From Owenia fusiformis (Eukaryota; Annelida; Polychaeta; Sabellida; Oweniidae): a stretch of 60,000 nt of DNA. The DNA lies in NCBI GenBank assembly GCA_903813345.2, contig CAIIXF020000011.1, positions 13,501,754 to 13,561,753 on the forward strand. The letters run 5' to 3'. The translations under genes were made by a program, and so were the position numbers. The notes under the pieces are model-generated. The model was not told the DNA's origin. It saw only the letters and a program-made list of their open reading frames with translations, and searched no databases. Within the stretch, counting starts at the first letter, position 1. The number at the start of each line of letters is the position of its first letter. Of the stretch, positions 45,424-57,712 are shown in pieces.

Positions 45424-46800
45424 CTGAAAGTACTTAAAAAAGAAAAAAAAGTCAGCAATGATTTGACTTTTTTCCTTAAAAGAAACAAGTAAATATGCCC
45501 ATCTCACTGAAATGGCCATTTTTCAGATGTGAGTACATTTACATATAACTTTTAAGAGAATGCATGAACATGCAAAATGTCACCACTGGCCATTTGTTAA
45601 AGATGCACTTGGTTACAGTAAGCCGAACACTAATTGATTACTGCCATCAAGAAGTTTCGTCCACCCATCAGTTTGAGAATATAACATTATGTCAACACTT
45701 CTGTAGTGACATAAAAATCAAATCATTGCCCAGTAAGTACAGTTTACTAAAAAACTATGAACAAAAATCATATCATTACTGAATAAATTTTCAAATTGTT
45801 ACTTTAAAAGCTAGCATTATAGTATTCAAATGATCAAGACCAAATTGATAGAGCTAGAACTATTTTGTTGGTAAGTTTCCAAAGTCTCAGAATGAAAATT
45901 ACCAAACACATGCAAACAGAACCACTGTTCCTTGTGTTGCAGCCAAGAACCTGCTTTGCTGCAAATACAAAAAAGATGCTGTAGTACTTGTTTATATTAC
46001 AATATAAATATATTGCAAAAATTCAAATCAATTAGGAGGGATGGAGTAAGGTACATGTATACATAGTAATACATCTTAACTAGGTAAAAAAATACTGCTT
46101 CCAGCACTGTATAGCTGATTCTTCTGGTGGGTGTATGATCCTGTGAAAAGAGAATTCATTTATTAGTAACTTCCGCATGCAACAGTAGTAGTTGTAGTTC
46201 AGGCAAGGAGCAGTCTTTAACCCTCTTCAAAACACCTGCAATGAGAAAATTATTTTACTGTCTACCTTAACTCCAAAGCATGCAAGGGATTATCATTTGC
46301 AAAAAAGTTGCCAAGTTGCCTTTATCAATCAGATTCTAGGTCGTAAATACCTAGATGGTTGATTGCTTATCGGACCAAAACATGGTCGCATTAACACTGA
46401 CCTCAAAACAAGAAAAAAACAGTCAAATTGAAAAATTGATGATGATTTAATGAAACTTAAGATCATCTACCAACTCGCACCAAAAAAGAGAATGGTATCC
46501 GAAAACTGAGACTAACATACGAAGGTATGTTAAATCTCAGGTGAAAATGAGTTTATAAAAAAATATGAAGACAATATTTTCCAAATATAGCACACATTAC
46601 TTCCATTTTGATAAAACCAGGTGGATTCCATTATTCTTTCATGTCAGAACATAGAATCCGTTAGGAAGCTTTCAAGCCAACACACCTTAACAAAAGATCA
46701 AACATTGGGTGACCATCCCCCCGCTCATGCTGTATGCTGTCCAGAGAGATTAAGAAGAATAACAAGAATGACATCCTCGGCCATGCATAATTAGGATACA

Positions 46801-47700
46801 TCACATTAAAAAGATGAAATACAAGACCATACCACTGTCAATTCCCAATAGTATCTTTACTGTAACACTGATAAGCAATGTCTACCTACCTAAAGAGTAC
46901 AAGGTAACATGTATCAACCCCAAGGCCATTCCGTACAGATCCAAGTGAACTCTTGCTGCGTCCTCACGAGATCTCTGGATCACACTATATCCGTCATAGC
47001 TAACTACTAACATTACAATACGAGCAAGTAAAAATGAGTGGACCTTCACCAGAGCTCAACGATACCCCTCCAGAACGACCCAATGCATGCCGGCACCACA
47101 GCATGCATTGAAGAAAGAAAATTCAGAATACCTCCTCCTGGTGGGTGCAAGACCCACCATTTTGACTCGCAAGTAAAGAATGCTTTCACCAGCCATCAGA
47201 ATATAGGCAAAACAAAGAACCAAGCTCAACAATAAGAATCCAACTTGGAAACTGTTGGTCGGGACTTACAAGGAATTGATACCTGAAACCCATGCATCTA
47301 GAGATTGATAGACACTGATCATCAGAATCACGGTGGAGGTACTACGAGGAACATCAAACAGTATGACCAAGTAAACCAGAGCTCTCAATGCAATGGATCA
47401 GAATGACCCATGCTCAACGATGCCATTCTTAGATATTCCTCAAAATCAATCGGGACAACATAAAACATGAACAGGGGAAGGCCTCCCAACACTTGATCAA
47501 GTGTTAAGACATGTTTAGCCATCCAGCCTCCTAGCAGATTCCAGGTTCCTTCACTCCAGAATAATGGGTCGGCCAACAAAATCCACCGGTTCAATCAAAA
47601 TGGAAGGTGTCCCACTAACGAGAAAACCTGCCGCTCCTAAACCATAGATGGAAAACATGTCTAGCTGGTAGATGACCCCATATGGAATACCTAAGATAAC
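46801..47700 (-). pseudogene. decayed multi-pass membrane-protein frame, unit 4
   Basis: Nearly identical to the unit 2 copy, including the three internal stops. The minisatellite frame leading into it reads SLITKFLSPKLSNLVELS before the TAG, where unit 2 has SLIREFLSPKL. Confidence 0.45.
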
Positions 47701-47809
47701 CTAACCAAATAACTAAGATAACTCAACAAGATTACTTAACTTAGGTGACAGGAACTTCGTGATTAGGCTCATCTTAAAGGGAGTGGAGTCTAGGGGGCGA
47801 CTCATTTTC

Positions 47810-48524
47810 CAATGCATGGTTGCTCTTCTTCCAGTTGGTTGCTCTTCTTCCAGTTGGTTGCTCTTCTTCCACTTGGTTGCTCTTCTTCCACTTGGTTGCT
47901 CTTCTTCCACTTGGTTGCTCTTCTTCCACTTGGTTGCTCTTCTTCCAGTTGGTTGCTCTTCTTCCAGTTGGTTGCTCTTCTTCCAGTTGATTGCTCTTCT
48001 TCCAGTTGGTTACTCTTCTTCCACTTGGTTGCTCTTCTTCCACTTGGTTGCTCTTCTTCCACTTGGTTGCTCTTCTTCCACTTGGTTGCTCTTCTTCCAC
48101 TTGGTTGCTCTTCTTCCACTTGGTTGCTCTTCTTCCAGTTGGTTGCTCTTCTTCCAGTTGGTTGCTCTTCTTCCAGTTGGTTGCTCTCCTTTCAGTTGGT
48201 TGCTCTTCTTCCAGTTGGTTGCTCTTCTTCAAGTTGGTTGCTCTTCTTCCAGTTTGTTGTTCTTATTCCAGTGGGTTGTTCATCTTCCAGTGGGTTGTTC
48301 ATCTTCCAGTGGGTTGTTCATCTTCCAGTCGTTTGTTCATCTTCCAGTGGGTTGTTCATCTTCCAGTGGGTTGTTCATCTTCCAGTTGTTTGTTCATCTT
48401 CCAGTGGGTTGTTCATCTTCCAGTGAGTTGCTCATCTTTCAGTGAGTTGCTCATCTTCCAGTGGGTTGCTCATCTTCCAGCGGGTGAATTATCTTCCAGC
48501 GGTTGAATAATCTTTCAGTGGGTG
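47810..48524. repeat. 19-bp minisatellite, unit 4 (~37 copies)
   Basis: The CACTTGG zone appears twice, separated by CAGTTGG copies, which suggests an internal duplication of a zone. The minus strand is open for 152 codons (47774-48232). Confidence 0.9.
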
Positions 48525-50030
48525 GATCATCATCTAGCAGTTGGATCATCTTCAAGGTTGCCATCTTCCACCAGATAGATCATCTTCAACTGGGAACTTG
48601 GCTTTCCAATGGGGGACTTGTCTTGCAGTGTGTGGCTTCCAGTATGTGGCTCAGGTACTAGTGGGCTGATCACCTCCAAGCTAAAGGTAAATCTGGAAGA
48701 AATATTGTACATTAGGAAATAAAAATACTGTACTTACTTGAACCCCACATCCTAGAGATAATCTTCCATCCCGGGCAATGCTTCTTCAGTAACACACAGA
48801 TATCACCAGAATAACAATATCCTATGTAGAAACAGGCGTTGCAGGCAGATGGTGCATATTGAAGTTACTCTCATAAACCCCTAGGAAAGGACAGAAACTG
48901 ATCTTCAGGGGAAGAGGAGTGCATCTGAAAGTACATACAAAATAGGAAAAGTTCAGCAATGGTTTCAATTTTCAATTTTTCAACAAGGCTTCCGTGATCA
49001 AGACATTTCCATAACAGGGAGAGGAGGGAATGCAAATCTCCAGTGAGATCATCTTTCAGCAGTTTGATCATCTTCCACCAGGAGGATCATATTCCAGCGG
49101 ATGGATCATCTTCCAGCGAATGGATCATCTTTGAGAGAGCAGCTTGTCTTCAGATGAGTGGCTTGACTTTTTGCTGATGGCTCGTAATCTGGTAGATGTC
49201 TCATATTCCAGGAGCTGGCTAATATTCTAGTGGGTGCCTCATCTCCAGTGGATGGCTCGTCTTCAAATGATTCTGCATCTTTATGAGGGTGACTCCTCTT
49301 CCAGGGGATGGATGATCTTCCAGACAGCATTTTCTGTTCCAGTTGGTTACATGGCTTCCAGTTTGTGGCTCAGATTCTATTCGGCTGATCAACCCCATGC
49401 TAAAGGCAAATCTGAAATACTGTAAATTTGGAAATAAAACTTCAGTACTTACTTGAACAGGATCCTTGAGACTTCTCTCATCTTGAACAAAGCTACTGCA
49501 GTCACACAAGGACATCACCAGAATAACAACATCATATGTAGATACAGGTGCTACAGACACCAGGTGCTTATTGTAGTTACGATTTGAAACATCCCGGAAA
49601 GGGTAGTCTGTTTTAACCTCCAGGGTAAGAGGAGTTCATCTGTAAGTACATATAAAATAGGAAGTCAGCAATGATTTAAATTTTGATTTGTTGTTACAAT
49701 GCCAAAATGATTGAGCCACTCACTGAACAAGCGGAGGAGGGAATGCAACACATTCCTTTTATTGATTCTAGTAAATTTCTCATGGCCTTTCACCCCTCCC
49801 GGCTCAAAATTTACATCATCAAATCAATTAACTGCCCGAACAGAAGTATCTCTGTAGAAGTGAATTGTGGTCTATATATTTTTAGAACATGAATTAAAAT
49901 TATGTTTTTGAATATTGAATTACCCCCCTACCCCAAGCCAAATATAATGAATAGTTTTATTCATTTTTTGATATGTAAAGCCAACATACATATTATCTCC
50001 AAATTGGCTCTACACTATAGCTACCCTTAC

Positions 50031-50186
50031 CTGTGTGGGTGTAACATTCCTGTTGTTTCTTTAGTTGCACACACCTATTAGTACAGGCAGTAGCAATATG
50101 CTTTGTAGATACATACACTGCAAACAACTGATCCAAATCATTGATCCACTTCGAAAGACCACAACCAGGGTAGAAATTGTTATGAC
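50031..50186 (-). CDS. 156-nt exon-like block, unit 4
   Basis: Same block, borders and open frame as in units 2 and 3. Unit 5 lacks it. Confidence 0.3.
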
Positions 50187-51563
50187 CTGAAAGTACTTAA
50201 AAAAGAAAAAAAAGTCAGCAATGATTTGACTTTTTTCCTTAAAAGAAACAAGTAAATATGCCCATCTCACTGAAATGGCCATTTTTCAGATGTGAGTACA
50301 TTTACATATAACTTTTAAGAGAATGCATGAACATGCAAAATGTCACCACTGGCCATTTGTTAAAGATGCACTTGGTTACAGTAAGCCGAACACTAATTGA
50401 TTACTGCCATCAAGAAGTTTCGTCCACCCATCAGTTTGAGAATATAACATTATGTCAACACTTCTGTAGTGACATAAAAATCAAATCATTGCCCAGTAAG
50501 TACAGTTTACTAAAAAACTATGAACAAAAATCATATCATTATTGAATAAATTTTCAAATTGTTACTTTAAAAGCTAGCATTATAGTATTCAAATGATCAA
50601 GACCAAATTGATAGAGCTAGAACTATTTTGTTGGTAAGTTTCCAAAGTCTCAGAATGAAAATTACCAAACACATGCAAACAGAACCACTGTTCCTTGTGT
50701 TGCAGCCAAGAACCTGCTTTGCTGGAAATACAAAAAAGATGCTGTAGTACTTGTTAATATTACAATTTAAATATATTGCAAAAATTCAAATCAATTAGGA
50801 GGGATGGAGTAAGGTACATGTATACATAGTTATACATCTTAACTAGGTAAAAAATACTGCTTCCAGCACTGTATAGCTGATTCTTCTGGTGGGTGTATGA
50901 TCCTGTGAAAAGAGAATTCATTTATTAGTAACTTCCGCATGCAACAGTAGTAGTTGTAGTTCAGGCAAGGAGCAGTCTTTAACCCTCTTAAAAACACCTG
51001 CAATGAGAAAATTATTTTACTGTCTACCTTAACTCCAAAGCATGCAAGGGATTATCATTTGCAAAAAAGTTGCCAAGTTGCCTTTATCAATCAGATTCTA
51101 GGTCGTAAATACCTAGATGGTTGATTGCTTATTGAACCAAAACATGGTCGCATTAACACTGACCTCAAAACAAGAAAAAAACAGTCAAATTGAAAAATTG
51201 ATGATGATTTAATGAAACTTAAGATCATCTACCAACTCGCACCAAAAAAGAGAATGGTATCCGAAAACTGAGACTAACATACGAAGGTATGTTAAATCTC
51301 AGGTGAAAATGAGTTTATAAAAAAAATATGAAGACAATATTTTCCAAATATAGCACACATTACTTCCATTTTGATAAAACCAGGTGGATTCCATTATTCT
51401 TTCATGTCAGAACATAGAATCCGTTAGGAAGCTTTCAAGCCAACACACCTTAACAAAAGATCAAACATTGGGTGACCATCCCCCCGCTCATGCTGTATGC
51501 TGTCCAGAGAGATTAAGAAGAATAACAAGAATGACATCCTCGGCCATGCATAATTAGGATACA

Positions 51564-52463
51564 TCACATTAAAAAGATAAAATACAAGACCATACCACTG
51601 TCAATTCCCAATAGTATCTTTACTGTAACACTGATAAGCAATGTCTACCTACCTAAAGAGTACAAGGTAACATGTATCAACCCCAAGGCCATTCCGTACA
51701 GATCCAAGTGAACTCTTGCTGCGTCCTCACGAGATCTCTGGATCACACTATATCCGTCATAGCTAACTACTAACATTACAATACGAGCAAGTAAAAATGA
51801 GTGGACCTTCACCAGAGCTCAACGATACCCCTCCAGAACGACCCAATGCATGCCGGCACCACAGCATGCATTGAAGAAAGAAAATTCAGAATACCTCCTC
51901 CTGGTGGGTGCAAGACCCACCATTTTGACTCGCAAGTAAAGAATGCTTTCACCAGCCATCAGAATATAGGCAAAACAAAGAACCAAGCTCAACAATAAGA
52001 ATCCAACTTGGAAACTGTTGGTCGGGACTTACAAGGAATTGATACCTGAAACCCATGCATCTAGAGATTGATAGACACTGATCATCAGAATCACGGTGGA
52101 GGTACTACGAGGAACATCAAACAGTATGACCAAGTAAACCAGAGCTCTCAATGCAATGGATCAGAATGACCCATGCTCAACGATGCCATTCTTAGATATT
52201 CCTCAAAATCAATCGGGACAACATAAAACATGAACAGGGGAAGGCCTCCCAACACTTGATCAAGTGTTAAGACATGTTTAGCCATCCAGCCTCCTAGCAG
52301 ATTCCAGGTTCCTTCACTCCAGAATAATGGGTCGGCCAACAAAATCCACCGGTTCAATCAAAATGGAAGGTGTCCCACTAACGAGAAAACCTGCCGCTCC
52401 TAAACCATAGATGGAAAACATGTCTAGCTGGTAGATGACCCCATATGGAATACCTAAGATAAC
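51564..52463 (-). pseudogene. decayed multi-pass membrane-protein frame, unit 5
   Basis: Nearly identical to the unit 2 copy, with the same stops. It is the first copy on the minus strand and lies downstream of the most expanded minisatellite. Confidence 0.45.
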
Positions 52464-52572
52464 CTAACCAAATAACTAAGATAACTCAACAAGATTACTT
52501 AACTTAGGTGACAGGAACTCCGTGATAAGGCTCATCTTAAAGGGAGTGGAGTCTAGGGGGCGACTCATTTTC

Positions 52573-54110
52573 CAATGCATGGTTGCTCTTCTTCCAGTTG
52601 GTTGCTCTTCTTCCACTTGGTAGCTCTTCTTCCACTTGGTTGCTCTTCTTCCACTTGGTTGCTCTTCTTCCAGTTGGTTGCTCTTCTTCCATTTGGTTGC
52701 TCTCCTTTCAGTTGGTTGCTCTTCTTCCAGTTGGTTGCTCTTCTTCCAGTTGGTTGCTCTTCTTCCAGTTGGTTGCTCTTCTTCCAGTTGGTTGCTCTTC
52801 TTCCAGTTGGTTGCTCTTCTTCCAGTTTGTTGTTCTTATTCCAATGGGTTGCTCATCTTCCAGTGGGTTGTTCATCTTCCAGTCGTTTGTTCATCTTCCA
52901 GTGGGTTGTTCATCTTCCAGTGGGTTGTTCATCTTCCAGTGGGTTGTTCATCTTACAGTGAGTTGCTCATCTTCCAGTGAGTTGCTCATGTTCCAGCGGG
53001 TTGCTCATCTTCCAGTGGGTTGCTCTTCTTTCAGTTGGTTGCTCTTCTTTCAGTTGGTTGCTCTTCTTCCAGTTGGTTGTTCTTCTTCCAGTGGGTTGTT
53101 CATCTTCCAGTTGGTTGTACATCTTCCAGTGGGTTGTTCATCTTCCAGTGAGTTGCTCATCTTCCAGTGGGTTGTTCATCTTCCAGTGGGTTGTTCATCT
53201 TCCAGTTGTTTGTTCATCTTCCAGTGGGTTGTTCATCTTCCAGTGAGTTGCTCATGTTCCAGCGGGTTGCTCATCTTCCAGTGGGTTGTTCATCTTCCAG
53301 TGAGTTGCTCATCTTCCAGTGGGTTGTTCATCTTCCAGTGGGTTGTTCATCTTCCAGTGAGTTGCTCATCTTCCAGCGGGTTGCTCTTCTTCCATTTGGT
53401 TGCTCTTCTTTCAGTTGGTTGCTCTTCTTCCAGTTGGTTGTTCTTCTTCCAGTGAGTTGCTCATCTTCCAGTGAGTTGCTCATCTTCCAGTGAGTTGCAC
53501 ATTTTCCATCGGGTTGCTCTTTTTCCATTTGGTTGCCCATCTTCCAGTGGGTTGTTCATTTTCCTGTAGTTTGCTCATCTTCCAGTGGGTATTTCATCTT
53601 CCAGTCGGTTGTTCATCTTCCAGTCGGTTGTTCATCTTCCAGTTTGTTGTTCATCTTCCAGTGATTTGCTCATCTTCCAGTGAGTTGCTCATCTTCCAGT
53701 TGGTTGCTCATCTTCCATTGAGTTGCTCTTTTTCCAGTGGGTTGTTCATCTTCCAGCGGGTTGCTCATTTTCCAGTGGGGTGCTCTTCTTCCAATGGATT
53801 ACTCTTCTTCCAGTGGATTGCTCTTCTTCCAGCTGGTTGCCCATCTTCCAGTGGGTTGCTCATCTTCCAGTTGGTTGCCCATCTTCCAGTTGTTTGCTCA
53901 TCTTCCAGTGGGTTGCTCTTCTTCCAGTGAGGTGCTTATCTTTCAGCAGGTTGCTCATGTTCCAGCAGGTGGATCATCTTCCAGTGGGTTGTTCATCTTC
54001 CAATGGGTTGCTCATCTTCCAGTGGGTGGCTCATCTTCCAGTGAGTTGCTAATCTTCCAGTGTGTTGCTCATCTTTCAGTGGGTGAATTATCTTTCAATG
54101 GGTGGATCAT
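52573..54110. repeat. 19-bp minisatellite, unit 5 (~80 copies)
   Basis: Much longer, with alternating patches of TTCTTCCAGTTGGTTGCTC and TTCATCTTCCAGTGGGTTG types and more scattered substitutions. This produces the longest open frame of the window (52583-53455 plus, 290 codons), which is a repeat translation rather than a supported gene. Confidence 0.9.
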
Positions 54111-54700
54111 CTTCTGGCAGTTGGATCATCTTCAAGGTTGCCATCTTCCACCAGATAGATCATCTTCAACTGGGAACCTGGGTTTCCAATGGTCGACTTG
54201 TCTTGTGTGTGGCTCAGGTGCTAGTGGGCTGATCACCTCCAAGCTAAAGGTAAATCTGGAAGAAATATTGTACATTAGGAAATAATAATACTGTACTTAC
54301 TTGAAACCCACATCCTAGAGATATTTCTTCCATAACGAGCAATGCTTCTTGAGGAACACACAGATATCACCAGAATAAAAATATCCTATGTAGAATCAGG
54401 CGTTGCAGGCAGATGGTGCATATTGAAGTTACTCTCATAAACTCCTAGGAAAGGAGAGAAACGTATCTTCAGGGGAAGAGGAGTGCATCTGAAAGTACAT
54501 ACAAAATAGGAAAAGTTTAGCAATGGTTTCAATTTTCATATTTTCAGAGAGCAGGTTATCTTCAGATGAGTGGCTTGACTTTCATCAGATGGCTTGTAAT
54601 CTGGAAAGTGGCTCATATTCCAGGAGCTGGCTTATATTCTAGTTGGTGCCTCGTCTTCCAGCGAATGGCTCATCTTCAAATGAATCTTTATCTTCAGGGT

Positions 54701-55719
54701 GCAATGTGCATGTTGGGAAATTTTCTGCATTCCTCAATTGAGTCTGACACATACAACCAGAACAACGGCAATGCCAAAGTGTAGCGAATCCCATCGAACA
54801 GCCATGGATGGCATTTTTACAAACAAACAAATATATAGCAAAAATGGCAGGCATTTTTCAAAATGGCCGCCTTCTACCAAAAGTGTCATTAGACAGTGTG
54901 CCATCCTTATAGTATTCACATACCAAATATGAACAAAATCGCTTCACTACTTTTCGAGTTATAGTAAAATAGGTTAAAATCTAGGCCATTTTTCAAAATG
55001 GCGGCCATTTTTTAAAAATGGCCACGTTCTACCAAAAGTGTTAGACAGTGTGCAATGTTTATAGTATTAACATACCAAATATGAACAAAATCGCTCAACT
55101 ACTTTTCAAGTTGCAGCAAAAATCGTAAAATAACGAGTAAAGGCAGCCATTTTTCAAGATGGCTGCCATGTGCTTCTTTAATATCTACATTTCTAGCTTT
55201 ATTAATGTCCTATATAATTTTTTTGCATCTAAAACATATTGCTATTACAGTTTTACATATTGCACCTAAATTACTGTAAATTCGGCACATAAATGGCCGC
55301 CATTTTGAAATGAGCAGCCATTTTGAAAATCGGCTTTCGAGCAGAAATTCTACTCTCATAGGGTATATGTGTACAAAATATGAACAAAATCGGGCCAACG
55401 GTATTTGAGTTATTGCTCGGACGGACGGACGGACGGACGGACGTACGGACGGACGGACGGACGGACGGAGGCGTTCCCTATATCCCTCCGAACTTCGTTC
55501 GATGGGATAATTACACACACAAACATATGAACATGTAAATGGTGGCCATTTTTCAAAATGGCACACTACTCCCCAACGTGTTATTAGACAATGTGCCATG
55601 CTTAAAGTATTTACATATTAAATATGAACAAAATCGCTCCACTACTTTTTGAGTTATAGTACAAAATGTAAAAATGACGGCCATTTTTTAAAATGACCGC
55701 CTTCTACCCGAAGTGTCAT
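54701..55719. repeat. dispersed-repeat block with ATGGCGGCCATTTT words
   Basis: A roughly 140-bp sequence recurs several times here and again at 57,000-57,180. It contains ACCAAAAGTGT, AGACAGTGTGCCAT, a CATACCAAATATGAACAAAA word and CACTACTTTTCGAGTTATAG. CAAAATGGCGGCC-type words lie between copies. The start (54701-54747) matches part of the MITE at 57,186. No gene is supported; open frames on both strands are repeat shadows. Confidence 0.6.
55418..55469. repeat. (GGAC)n microsatellite
   Basis: About 13 tetranucleotide GGAC units with one GTAC interruption, directly followed by a CCCTATATCCCTCCGAACTT word that is probably the tail of a dispersed element. Confidence 0.95.
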
Positions 55720-56993
55720 GGTATGAGGTTCCATATCCATCCGCCAAAAGGTATGAACCCTATATAGTCCATTTAAAAACCTGTGGTATTGTTCTAAATA
55801 ACGCCATAGTTGGCTTCTAGGGTACCTAGTATGCCACTATTTGGTATCAAAATAAAGAGGAGGAGTTCAACTTTCATTTGAATTACGAAAATAGCGATGT
55901 AGGTCAAAAATAGTTCCGACGTGAGCATGTTTACTACGCGCTTGCCCGTCATACCAGAATTGAGGAAGTGGTAGCAAACGCGAGTTACAATAAATGGACG
56001 CTGATATCTCAAAAAGTAACCTGACTCCCTATAATTTGATGTAGATCAATCGAACCCCTATATGAACAGGTACATTTTGATATATAACACTATGGGGGGT
56101 AAGCGTTTTATAGTTGGTCACGAACGCCATATGTGCAAAGTATTGTTATGAATTTTCGAATTTGGTGTTGGATTACGGTACTCCTACCTTAATATGAGGC
56201 CTAAAATTGTCTGCTAGTTGGCCAGAGACCAATATTCTAACAGAATTTGAGAACAGAATTGATTTTTTCGTTCTGCGTAGGGCAAACAATGATTTGAAAT
56301 CACTTTCAACCCTTCTGTGAGTATAAGAATGGTCATGAGAGGCCCATGGAGGGTCATGAATGAAAGAAAGCCCTCTGAAATTGCAGGTTATTTCTTCATT
56401 TTTTGCTAAAATTACATGATTTTCAGGGCCCATATCTCAGTGAAATTGCTACAATATAGCGATTTTTCATTTTTACAGGCTAGATACACGTGTCAGGTCG
56501 ACAGAAACAGTAAGCATGTGTGATTTTTAAATTGCTACATTGTAGCAATATTTATTTCAAAATACAGATGTGAGGGAAACTGCAATTTAGTTAGATTTGG
56601 GCGAAAATGGCCAAATTTCAGTCAAAATCCTCGGGACACAGGGCCTTTGTCTTAGATTTAGTCAATGATGCAACTCTTAGTAGAAGGTGTGCCATATAGG
56701 GAATGAAAGCTGTTTGTCAGACGTATCATTTTCTTCAATAAACTCAGAGATAGTCAGGTTAGATTTGTGACGTCACAGTGGCAAAGTTAGACTAGCATAT
56801 TTAGACGTATTTGGGGTAGGGCAAATTAACCCTTTCTAGCCTAAATGGATAAATTTTTCACATATTCAGCCAGTTCCGACGTTATTATGCATTTTTGAAC
56901 TAAAAATGATATTTTCTGCCAAAAAAAGTTGCAGAGACAAAAATCAGTGTGATGTCATAAAACATTAAGGTGTTGGATTACGGTACTCATACC
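55720..56993. mobile_element. ~1.27-kb DNA element with short inverted tips, 4-bp duplication
   Basis: The left tip GGTATGAGGTTCCATATCC and the reverse complement of the right tip GGTATGAGTACCGTAATCC match in the first eight bases and partly beyond. TCAT occurs just outside both ends (55716-55719 and 56994-56997), where the surrounding repeat normally has it once. The 19-bp word GTGTTGGATTACGGTACTC occurs at the right end and again at about 56,165, so the element may be composite. The minus frame 56173-56433 has no recognisable motif. Confidence 0.55.
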
Positions 56994-57185
56994 TCATGAG
57001 ACAGTGCAAGGCTCATGAGTATTCACATATCAAATATGAACAAAATTGCTCCACTAGTTTTCAAAATGGCTGCCTACTACCCAAAGTGTCATTAGACAGT
57101 GTGCCATACTTACAGTATTCACATATCAAATATGAACAAAAGCACTCCATTACTTTTTGAGTTACAGTAAAAAATGTTAAGGTCA

Positions 57186-57420
57186 GGGTGCATGATGGGA
57201 AATTTTCTGCATTCCTCAATTGAGTCGCATTTTATTTTTCACTCCTTCCCACATTGTTTATATCTTCCAGTTTTGCACAAAGAGTGCACTTATGTGCCTA
57301 GAAAAGACTTTTCTAGGCACTTTCAAAATTTTTTTTCATTGAATTTTCTCGTTTTCTATACATTTTACAAAACAAATCTTCTCACAAGGCTTTTCAAGGC
57401 ACATACACTTGGTAAAAATG
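57186..57420. mobile_element. relative of the 3.0-kb MITE, degraded
   Basis: Words TTTTCTGCATTCCTCAATTG, CACTCCTTCCCACATTGT, TTTTGCACAAAGAGTGCAC and TATACATTTTACAAAACAA follow in the same order as in the reverse complement of 3034-3368. The right arm is missing or unrecognisable. Confidence 0.5.
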
Positions 57421-57712
57421 TAAAAATAATATAGAATAAAATGTTTAATATACTACAAAATAAGTTGCATTAAGAGAGAATCATAGAGAATATTTTTTCC
57501 AGTATAATAGGCAGTTATTTTTTGTATTATAGCGGAAAAAAATATAATACGTATTTTGAAGAATTATTTTTGATTTTATTATATTATTCGTGTATTATTT
57601 AAAGGGAACAACATATAATACCATATAATATAGAATAATATTTTTGTCAGGAGCAAATAATATGTTGGCATCTGCAATCAAAAACCGATTATACGCGTTT
57701 ATTTTCGAGCCG
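57421..57712. other. very AT-rich spacer
   Basis: Dense TATTATA/ATAATATA words, no open frame or RNA motif seen. Confidence 0.6.

Larger units (their letters stand above)
41987..46484 (-). repeat. macrosatellite unit 3 (4,498 bp)
   Basis: This is the shortest full unit. It is about 207 bp shorter than unit 2, close to eleven 19-bp repeats, so the difference lies in the minisatellite. The rest is near identical to units 2 and 4. Confidence 0.9.
46485..51246 (-). repeat. macrosatellite unit 4 (4,762 bp)
   Basis: It has a longer minisatellite than unit 3 and lacks one CATCTTCCACCAGGAGGAT-like copy near 49,080 that is present in unit 3. Otherwise it is nearly identical. Confidence 0.9.
51247..54700 (-). 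repeat. macrosatellite unit 5, incomplete, with greatly expanded minisatellite
   Basis: It begins like the others. The minisatellite is about 1.5 kb, two to four times longer than in other units. Beyond it the modules are diverged and shortened: the first exon-like module and the 156-nt block are missing, and the match ends near 54,690. On the minus strand this is the upstream edge of the array. Confidence 0.85.

Noticed and set aside
52583-53455. 290-residue hydrophobic protein on the plus strand
   Set aside because: It is the translation of the 19-bp minisatellite, which is open in every register; no start context, flanking exon or conserved frame supports it.
55418-55469. Telomeric or centromeric repeat
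   Set aside because: GGAC tetramers are not a known telomere motif and the tract is only about 52 bp.
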